Assembly: GCA_947632415.1 (NCBI GenBank)
Contig: CANRPB010000059.1
Span: 1 to 9,499, forward strand
Length of the DNA: 9,499 bases
Direction of reading: 5' to 3'
Source of the DNA: an uncultured Bacilli bacterium
Lineage (GTDB): Bacteria; Bacillota_I; Bacilli_A; RF39; UBA660
Made by a program: the position numbers and the translations under genes. Below are positions 1 through 5,404 of the stretch, in pieces. The notes under the pieces were generated by a model. It was not told the origin of the DNA and did no database searches. It worked only from the letters and a program-made list of their open reading frames with translations. How positions within the stretch are numbered: position 1 is the stretch's first letter; the number at the start of each line of letters is the position of its first letter.

Positions 1-80
1 GGTGAAAGCCTTTATTTTATTGGTATTTCGTGCCCCCCCCCTAGGTTACTATTTGTTAACTTTATTTTTTTATATTTCAT
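1..80 (-). CDS. Possible 5' end of a gene running off the left edge, out of frame at a G9 tract
   Basis: A good ribosome binding site (AAGGAG at 90-95) lies 9 nt before an ATG at 78-80; a second in-frame ATG is at 84-86 but too close to it. Translation begins MKMKYKKIKLTNSNL and enters a run of nine G at 33-41 on the coding strand. With nine G the frame reads GGG-HEIPIK and stops at TAA within 12-14. With eight G it also stops at once. With ten (or seven) G it stays open to the edge, reading GGG-ARNTNKIKAFT. A promoter with matching spacing lies upstream. The basic start followed by K-A-F-T resembles a type IV prepilin leader (K-G/A-F-T-L-I-E), but the diagnostic residues fall outside the window, so this is inference. 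Alternatives are a short 24-residue peptide, a decayed gene or a homopolymer sequencing error. Confidence 0.4.
33..41 (-). repeat. Homopolymer of nine G (C9 on the plus strand)
   Basis: A run of nine identical G/C bases is striking in such AT-rich DNA; the next longest G/C runs I see nearby are 5 nt. It sits about 13 codons into a reading frame that has its own promoter and ribosome binding site. Only one of the three possible tract-length classes (10, 7 or 13 G) keeps that frame open to the window edge. This is the architecture of slipped-strand phase variation, but it is also a place where assemblies commonly make errors. Confidence 0.85.
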
Positions 81-159
81 TTTCATACACTCCTTTTTAC
101 TTTTCCCTTATAGAACTATAGCCTTGCAGTAATTATCTTTGCTATAATTCTACATTAAT

Positions 160-188
160 AATATATCAAAAAAGATACTTTTAATCAA
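160..188 (-). promoter_or_regulatory. Sigma-A-type promoter for the left-edge gene
   Basis: On the minus strand a -35 TTGATT (183-188) and a -10 TATATT (160-165) are separated by exactly 17 nt. A TGA at 166-168 directly precedes the -10 and gives an extended -10 element. The predicted transcription start near 153 leaves a leader of about 70 nt before the ATG at 80. The promoter physically overlaps the terminator of the gene at 222-641. Confidence 0.5.
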
Positions 189-194
189 GTACCT
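168..194 (-). terminator. Rho-independent terminator of the 222-641 gene
   Basis: On the minus strand AGGTACTT (187-194) pairs with AAGTATCT (173-180), an 8-bp stem with one G-U pair and a 6-nt loop. It runs into six T (168-173). It begins 28 nt past the stop codon of the gene at 222-641. The stem is AT-rich, so strength is uncertain. Confidence 0.5.
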
Positions 195-221
195 TTATTT
201 ATTTTTTTTATTATTTTTTCA

Positions 222-641
222 TTACTTTTGAATCATATTTAATAAGTTTATTTTAAACATATCTTTTTCAGAATGTTGTTTTGAAATCATTACTCCTTTA
301 TATGTTACTAATTCTGATTGATGTCCTTCTGTTAATATATCTTCTGGAATAATAGTATCTAACATGACTATTTTTTGATCTTCATATACATGATATCTTA
401 GTTTTATTGTTCCATGAACTTTTTTAAATAAGGCATCAGTTGGTAAAGATAATTCATATGTTGTTGTTCCAATATCTTCATTTTTAGATATTTGTTCACC
501 TAACATTTTCCCTTCTTTTAAAGAAGGATAGTAATCAAAATATAGTTTTTTATATGCTAACATATTATATTTTTTGAGTGATCTTTCTAGTTTATGAAAC
601 TCATTTTCGTTAATATATTCAAAAACATATACATCCTTCAT
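222..641 (-). CDS. Uncharacterised 139-residue cytoplasmic protein
   Basis: I do not recognise this protein. It has no signal peptide, membrane segment or cysteine. The N-terminal third is rich in charged and aromatic residues (YVFEYINENEFHKLERSLKKYN), and the rest looks like a small alpha/beta fold with strand-like stretches around TTYELSLP, TIKLRYHV and KIVMLDTIIP. The start is well supported: GGGGG at 648-652 within AAAGGGGGT lies 6 nt before the ATG. It has a dedicated near-consensus promoter at 677-705 and a terminator-like hairpin at 168-194, so it is probably transcribed alone. The spacing and ribosome binding site favour a real gene; the function is unknown. Confidence 0.8.
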   Translation of the reverse strand: MKDVYVFEYINENEFHKLERSLKKYNMLAYKKLYFDYYPSLKEGKMLGEQISKNEDIGTTTYELSLPTDALFKKVHGTIKLRYHVYEDQKIVMLDTIIPEDILTEGHQSELVTYKGVMISKQHSEKDMFKINLLNMIQK

Positions 642-676
642 TTTATACCCCCTTTACAAAAGTAATCATTGTATAA

Positions 677-705
677 ATTTTATCATTTTAATTTGTTTTT
701 GTCAA
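677..705 (-). promoter_or_regulatory. Near-consensus extended -10 promoter for the 222-641 gene
   Basis: On the minus strand a perfect -35 TTGACA (700-705) is followed after exactly 17 nt by TAAAAT (677-682), preceded by TGA (683-685) as an extended -10. The predicted start near 670 gives a short leader with the AAAGGGGGT ribosome binding site. The -35 starts 2 nt past the stop codon of the gene at 707-1783. Confidence 0.8.
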
Positions 706-712
706 ATTAAAA
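686..712. repeat. Perfect 10-bp inverted repeat over the -35 region
   Basis: TTTTAATTTG (686-695) and CAAATTAAAA (703-712) are perfect inverted copies separated by 7 nt. They enclose and overlap the -35 hexamer and part of the spacer of the promoter at 677-705. There is no T-run on either side that would suit a terminator. An operator for a dimeric regulator is the natural reading, but AT-rich palindromes also arise by chance. Confidence 0.55.
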
Positions 713-1783
713 CTCACAGAATACCTCTATAGTCATATTATATTCGTCATTTAATAAATTATTGTCATTTGGTCGACTCCATTTTATGACATTTTTTTCG
801 GCTTTTTTCTCTCTTGTTTGATAACGATAATATGTTACTTCTTTATAGTTATCTATTTCTTTTTCATAAGTTTCTGTCTTATAACATTTATTGTTTGATA
901 ATTGATAGTTATTAGGACATGCGTAGTAGGATTCTTTTTTAGTTGCTTCTTTATATCTTAACATATATACTTTACAAGTGCTTCCAGATAATTCATATTC
1001 AATATTAGTTTGATTAGTTGGACAATAATACTTTTTAGTTGCTTCTTTTGTATTATCCTTAGAATAACACATGGTTCCATTTCTTGTATAACCAGGAGGA
1101 CAAGAATATGAGATAGACGCTGTGATAGATTTTGATTCTACTCTTTTTTTGCACTTTGTTCCCTCAGCACTATAACCAGTAGGACAAGAAATACGCGTTT
1201 TCAATGTGGCATCAATACTTACTTGTTTATTGTCAGTTACTGTTTTAGTACCATCAAGTTCTTTTTCAATCTTAGTTTCTACATTAGTTAATTCATTGGC
1301 TTCTACTTTTTCTTCTTGCCAATCAGACCAAGCACCCCACTCTGTATAACCAAGTGGTTCTTTTTTTTCATATTGATAAAGACAAAATAATTTGTTTTCC
1401 TCATTTTTTATTTTCTTTACAACAAGATCTTCTTTATCATTACACTTCAAATAAATTGATAACTTGCTGTTACTTTTTTCAGAATATGATTCATTGACAT
1501 CACATATCTCATTGTTTGAATCTTTTAATTCTACTAAGAGATTATTTTTTATTAATTCTGATAATGTAACTTTGGTTTTTTCGTTTTCTTCAAAATATTT
1601 AGTTGATGCGATTGCCATACTATTTATATTTTGATTAAATGTTTCTTCTATTATTGGATTAAGTGTTAGATTTAATTTTTCTTCAACATAACTTTTTTTA
1701 GGAAAAAACATAAAATAAATAAATATTATCGTTAATATAACTAGTACATTAAATAAAATTGTTCTCATTGTTTTTGTCTGCAT
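707..1783 (-). CDS. Cysteine-rich membrane-anchored extracytoplasmic protein
   Basis: Residues 1-8 are short and basic, and residues 9-27 form one strongly hydrophobic segment (ILFNVLVILTIIFIYFMFF), a signal anchor that leaves the remaining ~330 residues outside the cell. The outer part has 12 cysteines. Four short modules share a CP-x-GY/NY...G/N-x-x-C pattern: C200-C211 (CPTGYSAEGTKC), C228-C239, C254-C270 and C289-C300. Each cysteine pair probably forms a local disulphide. Before them at 146-156 is a W-x-x-W-x-x-W motif (YTEWGAWSDWQ) like the tryptophan ladder of thrombospondin type 1 repeats, though no full repeat is evident. The ribosome binding site AGGGGGT overlaps the stop codon of the upstream Smr gene 9 nt away, so the two are co-transcribed and probably coupled. 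Role unknown; a surface or adhesion protein is plausible. Confidence 0.85.
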   Translation of the reverse strand: MQTKTMRTILFNVLVILTIIFIYFMFFPKKSYVEEKLNLTLNPIIEETFNQNINSMAIASTKYFEENEKTKVTLSELIKNNLLVELKDSNNEICDVNESYSEKSNSKLSIYLKCNDKEDLVVKKIKNEENKLFCLYQYEKKEPLGYTEWGAWSDWQEEKVEANELTNVETKIEKELDGTKTVTDNKQVSIDATLKTRISCPTGYSAEGTKCKKRVESKSITASISYSCPPGYTRNGTMCYSKDNTKEATKKYYCPTNQTNIEYELSGSTCKVYMLRYKEATKKESYYACPNNYQLSNNKCYKTETYEKEIDNYKEVTYYRYQTREKKAEKNVIKWSRPNDNNLLNDEYNMTIEVFCEF

Positions 1784-1792
1784 ATATACCCC

Positions 1793-2104
1793 CTATTTGA
1801 TTTGGTGATTAGATATTATACCACTTTTTTTGATATTTTCAAGTTTTATTTTTACAATAGTTGCGCCCATATTATTATAAAATGTTTTAAAAGCAACAAC
1901 ATTTTTATTTTTCTTTAATGTCTCGGCAACTGTCTTTCTAATTATGCCTCCACCTATACCATGAACAATAACAATTATTTCGTTTTGCATTTTTATGTTA
2001 TCTCTTATAAAATCATTTACTAAGACTCGGGAGGTTTCTCTATCACAACCGTGAAGATCTATTTTCGGAAAATTATCGATAAAAATAACGCTATCTAAAT
2101 TCAT
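1793..2104 (-). CDS. Stand-alone Smr-domain protein
   Basis: A small Smr (small MutS-related) domain protein of 103 residues, with no MutS2 ATPase part. The family hallmarks are all visible: the D-L-H-G motif at 16-19 (KIDLHGCDRETSR), the glycine loop H-G-I-G-G-G-I-I-R-K at 48-57, and the closing G-A-T-I-V-K-I strand at 80-86. Smr domains bind or nick branched DNA, or cut RNA when fused to MutS2 or similar proteins; isolated small versions are common in Bacillota and often uncharacterised. An AGAGGTG ribosome binding site precedes the ATG. The final TAG lies inside the ribosome binding site of the next gene. Why an Smr protein is coupled to a cysteine-rich surface protein is unclear and may be incidental. 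Confidence 0.88.
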   Translation of the reverse strand: MNLDSVIFIDNFPKIDLHGCDRETSRVLVNDFIRDNIKMQNEIIVIVHGIGGGIIRKTVAETLKKNKNVVAFKTFYNNMGATIVKIKLENIKKSGIISNHQIK

Positions 2105-2232
2105 ATAACACCTCTCTTCAAACCGATACTATTATATAATAAATACGTCAATAAAACTAGAGTATTTTTATTTCTCTTGCAAAAGGTTGAAACATATGAT
2201 AGTATATAAAACACATGAAAAGGAAGATAAGT
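2105..2232. promoter_or_regulatory. Divergent intergenic region with weak promoter candidates
   Basis: This gap separates the minus-strand Smr unit from the plus-strand pair. For the plus strand, TTGCAA (2177-2182), a 17-nt spacer and TAGTAT (2200-2205) place transcription near 2212. That makes the ATG at 2215 unlikely as a start and favours 2233. For the minus strand, a TATAAT is present (2131-2136) but the hexamer 17 nt upstream is poor, so only the -10 is credible. Both calls are weak. Confidence 0.35.
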
Positions 2233-3582
2233 ATGAAGGAATATAGTGATAGAATATTTGATGAACTTATGGAAATTGATAGAAAAATAAGTAGTATGGT
2301 TATAGAAGATGACTTAAGTACGATGATAATGTCTATTGAAAGAGTTTTAACAACAAATGATACTTGTGAGTTAGATGAGATCTTAAAAAACGTTAATGAT
2401 AAAAAATTAATTAGCGCTATTAACTTAAAGAAAATTGCGCTTAAAATAAACAATGAAAATTTTGAGCAAATGAAAGAAGCTTTAGTTTTTTTAAATGAAC
2501 AGTTAAATATATTAAAATCTAGGCAAAACACACGAATTATGAATTTAGAGATGATTAATAAGTTTCAAAATAAGCAAAAAATATTAGAATATGTATATAA
2601 CCTTGGTTTACCTATTGATGATTTAAAACAAATTAAGGAAATAATTAAACTATGTCAAACTTATAATGAAGATGCTTTGGAAATTTTAAAAATTGTCGTT
2701 GATGAAAATATTAGAATTTATACATTGAGTTCTAAAAAGGAAAAATATTTAACAAGTGATAAAATGGATAAATTGAATATTGATAAGGATACACAGGCAT
2801 TAGTTGATAGTATTAAGACTATTTTAGCTCTTAATAATGGGCAATCTGATTATAGTAATGTACTTAATTATTTGTTGTCAGTTAGTGATAATGAACTTGA
2901 GGCAACGATAAGAAATGATGTTTCTTTTGATGATACGGTTATATTAGGGTTAATGCGAAATATTCTTGATAATTTTAACAATAATATTGTGAATGAAAAA
3001 ATGATAAGAATGTTATATATTCTTTATGGTTTATATAATGATAAATTACTTGGTCAGATTGAAAAGCAACAAATAAAGCCAGTTAAGAAACTTATTTTTT
3101 TATCAAAATCAACTAATAATTCTCTTTATATTACTGATAACATTGCTAGAATTGAAAACAAAACTTTTCTAAATACATTAAAACGTCAGTTTTTAGAACT
3201 TTTATCTGGTGATGTTCATGGTAAACCGCTTACGGAACTTCCTGAGTTGTTAATTGAAAAAAAGAATTATAAGTTAAGATTAACTTATAAGGTATTACCT
3301 AATGATTATGTTTTAGTTTTAAATTGTTATGTTAAAGGAAATAAGATGCTTGAAAACGTAAAAGAATTGTTTAAGAAGAAGGCTGTTTTTGTACAATTAC
3401 ATCTTTATGAAGCGTTGGCTACTGAGGATCCTGATATTATATCTCAGGCAATTCAAAAAATAATTCATAAAAAGGAAGTTGATAGGCGTACTATTGAGAA
3501 TTATATTTGGAATTTCGTTAATGCAGATAAAATTGATATATTAAAGTTTTTTGAAGGTGATAAAAAATGTTTGAAGAATTAA
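2233..3582 (+). CDS. Uncharacterised helical protein with a RelE-like C-terminal stretch (first gene of a pair)
   Basis: I do not recognise the full protein. I prefer the ATG at 2233 (449 residues, beginning MKEYSDRIFDELMEIDRK) over the in-frame ATG at 2215, because AAGGAAG at 2220-2226 sits at ideal spacing before 2233 and the promoter would start transcription near 2212. Most of the protein looks like a long array of amphipathic helices. It has no signal peptide or membrane span, so it is likely cytoplasmic. Residues about 310-380 from the preferred start differ: two helices (KTFLNTLKRQFLELLSG), then L-P-E-L, then strands around YKLRLTYKVLPNDYVLVLNCYVKGNK. That order resembles the RelE/Gp49-like fold, but I see no convincing catalytic set. 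The 3' end overlaps the next gene by 16 bp, so translation is coupled. Confidence 0.8.
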   Translation: MKEYSDRIFDELMEIDRKISSMVIEDDLSTMIMSIERVLTTNDTCELDEILKNVNDKKLISAINLKKIALKINNENFEQMKEALVFLNEQLNILKSRQNTRIMNLEMINKFQNKQKILEYVYNLGLPIDDLKQIKEIIKLCQTYNEDALEILKIVVDENIRIYTLSSKKEKYLTSDKMDKLNIDKDTQALVDSIKTILALNNGQSDYSNVLNYLLSVSDNELEATIRNDVSFDDTVILGLMRNILDNFNNNIVNEKMIRMLYILYGLYNDKLLGQIEKQQIKPVKKLIFLSKSTNNSLYITDNIARIENKTFLNTLKRQFLELLSGDVHGKPLTELPELLIEKKNYKLRLTYKVLPNDYVLVLNCYVKGNKMLENVKELFKKKAVFVQLHLYEALATEDPDIISQAIQKIIHKKEVDRRTIENYIWNFVNADKIDILKFFEGDKKCLKN

Positions 3583-5330
3583 TTAATCAAATAGATGTCT
3601 TAAAGTCATTGTACAGTTTTTTAGAAAAATTAGAAGTTGGTGTGATGGATCAAGAGGATTTTTTAGATGTTGATGGTTTATTAAGGAATAATGTTTATGT
3701 TAAGGATTTAACTTTTAAATATTTTGATGAGAAAGAAGATATAACTGGTCAAATTGAAAAGACTTTTATTTTAATTAGTGAGTTAAAAAAATATCATATT
3801 AAAGTGTCTGATAAGCAAAAAGAGTGTGAGGCTAAATATAAAAGATATATATGTGAGACTAAGTTATTGGTAACAAAGATTATTGAATTATTGGAAAAAA
3901 TTAGGGATAAAAAAATTTATATTAATTCAGAAATTGCCGATATTTTAAAGTTGGATATAGTTAAGGAAATATCAAATATAATCGAATATAATAAGATGGT
4001 TAATCTTAAGAAAATGGGCTTGTTAAATGAGAAAAAGGAACCTGATAAAGTTGAGAAAAAGGAATGTAAAGTAGCACCTCAAGTTCCTGTTCAAACGGTT
4101 TTAAGTAAACCTGTGCCGGAAGTTGTTTCGGTTGATTTTAAAAGAGAGTTAAAATATGCTGATACAAAGTGTTTAAATGATTATTTGCAAGATAAATATG
4201 CAATTAATATATCGTCTGATAATTCGATTGAGGATTTGAATGATATGATAGAAATTATTGAAAATGAGCCTTTTGGTTTTATGGATGATACTTCTTTTAT
4301 TAAGGAGCTTTTGGAGAAGTCTAATATACAAATATTATTAGCGGTTAGAGAATTGCTAAAGGGTACGGATTTTAATGTTTGGGATATAAAACATATGAGA
4401 GGTCTTTTCTTTGATGAGGAACATGAGAAATTGTTTAATATTATCTCATTAATTTTATCTGATCCTTTTCTTGATAGGGATGGTAAAATTAAGATGTTTA
4501 ATAAAAGGCCAGAACAACAAGAGGTTTATTTTAATAATTCTGTAATTATTTATGCTTATAATATTACACAAGTTCCAACAAGGTATATATCGGTACCATT
4601 ATCTATGAGTACATTTGACCGTTTGATTGAATGTGGACATTATGAGGATTTACGCGCTATTGAAAAATGTTATATTCAAGATAAAGATGTTGTTAAGCAT
4701 ATGCAGTTAGAGAATTATATAAACAATACTCGTTTGCCTAATTTGTATTATTACTTTTTTGGTCTTTTGTTGTCTGAAACTTGTATAGTAAATGAATTAA
4801 TGTATCAAAGTTCTATGAGTATGTTTAATAAAAAAATTATGGCAAAGATAATGAGTGATAAAAAGTATAAAAAAAAGAATGTTCTAATTAATGATTTTGA
4901 TATAAGGTTACTTACTAGTAATAAGCAAATTTTGAAGGCTGAAGAGGTAACGGATAAGAAATCACAAAAGAATTTATATGATACTTTAGTTCCTTTTTGG
5001 AATAAGAAAGGGAATCCATTTTATAAGGAGAAGAATATATATCTTAATTTTTTGGAAGAAAAGTATACTAATTCAGAAATTTTTGAATATATGATTCCTG
5101 TTAGAAAGGATCTTTGTAAATTAGGGTTTATCATTATTTCTAAAAATAAGGTAATAAGATTGATTAATCAACATATATTGGATGGTGATGAAATAACACC
5201 TGATTTAATTAAACAGTGTATGTTCTATAATTTAATTATTACGGATGATGTATTAAAGGAATTAGATACAATTTTAACTAGAGATTTTAATAAGTTAGAA
5301 GAGAAAAGTAAAAGGCTTAAAAAGGTTTAG
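3567..5330 (+). CDS. Uncharacterised 587-residue helical protein (second gene of a pair)
   Basis: I do not recognise this protein. Residues 1-170 are highly charged and helical with coiled-coil character (for example ISELKKYHIKVSDKQKECEAKYKR). A proline/valine-rich stretch at about 173-192 (CKVAPQVPVQTVLSKPVPEV) looks like a flexible linker. The remaining ~390 residues are mixed, helix-rich and aromatic-rich (NLYYYFFGLLLSE). No signal peptide or clear membrane helix is seen; the segment near residues 394-402 is too short. The AGGTGA ribosome binding site (3555-3560) lies inside the upstream gene, 16 bp of which overlap this one. The pair is bounded by a promoter region before and a strong terminator after, so the two proteins probably act together. 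No function is proposed. Confidence 0.8.
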   Translation: MFEELINQIDVLKSLYSFLEKLEVGVMDQEDFLDVDGLLRNNVYVKDLTFKYFDEKEDITGQIEKTFILISELKKYHIKVSDKQKECEAKYKRYICETKLLVTKIIELLEKIRDKKIYINSEIADILKLDIVKEISNIIEYNKMVNLKKMGLLNEKKEPDKVEKKECKVAPQVPVQTVLSKPVPEVVSVDFKRELKYADTKCLNDYLQDKYAINISSDNSIEDLNDMIEIIENEPFGFMDDTSFIKELLEKSNIQILLAVRELLKGTDFNVWDIKHMRGLFFDEEHEKLFNIISLILSDPFLDRDGKIKMFNKRPEQQEVYFNNSVIIYAYNITQVPTRYISVPLSMSTFDRLIECGHYEDLRAIEKCYIQDKDVVKHMQLENYINNTRLPNLYYYFFGLLLSETCIVNELMYQSSMSMFNKKIMAKIMSDKKYKKKNVLINDFDIRLLTSNKQILKAEEVTDKKSQKNLYDTLVPFWNKKGNPFYKEKNIYLNFLEEKYTNSEIFEYMIPVRKDLCKLGFIIISKNKVIRLINQHILDGDEITPDLIKQCMFYNLIITDDVLKELDTILTRDFNKLEEKSKRLKKV

Positions 5331-5340
5331 GATAAAATTA

Positions 5341-5383
5341 AAGGACTGTTAGAAATTTTGGTTTCATAAACAGTCCTTTTTTT
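5341..5383 (+). terminator. Rho-independent terminator between convergent genes, probably bidirectional
   Basis: AAGGACTGTT (5341-5350) and AACAGTCCTT (5369-5378) form a perfect 10-bp stem. Inside the 18-nt loop GAAA (5352-5355) can pair with TTTC (5362-5365). Seven T follow at 5377-5383. It starts 10 nt after the TAG of the plus-strand pair. On the minus strand the same stem is followed by TTTAATTTTAT, so it can also end ppdK transcripts. Confidence 0.9.
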
Positions 5384-5404
5384 GGTTAAATAAATATTTA
5401 CAGA

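Noticed and set aside
1316..1348. A full thrombospondin type 1 repeat in the cysteine-rich protein
   Set aside because: Only the W-x-x-W-x-x-W part is present; the following cysteine and arginine layers of the repeat are not evident.
2215..2232. ATG at 2215 as the start of the first helical protein
   Set aside because: It has no suitably spaced ribosome binding site and would lie about 3 nt into the predicted transcript; 2233 has AAGGAAG at proper spacing.
2157..2531. Hydrophobic open frame on the minus strand opposite the 5' end of the first helical protein gene
   Set aside because: It is antisense to a well-initiated gene and is the typical Phe/Ile/Ser-rich shadow of a Lys/Asn/Asp-rich helical protein.
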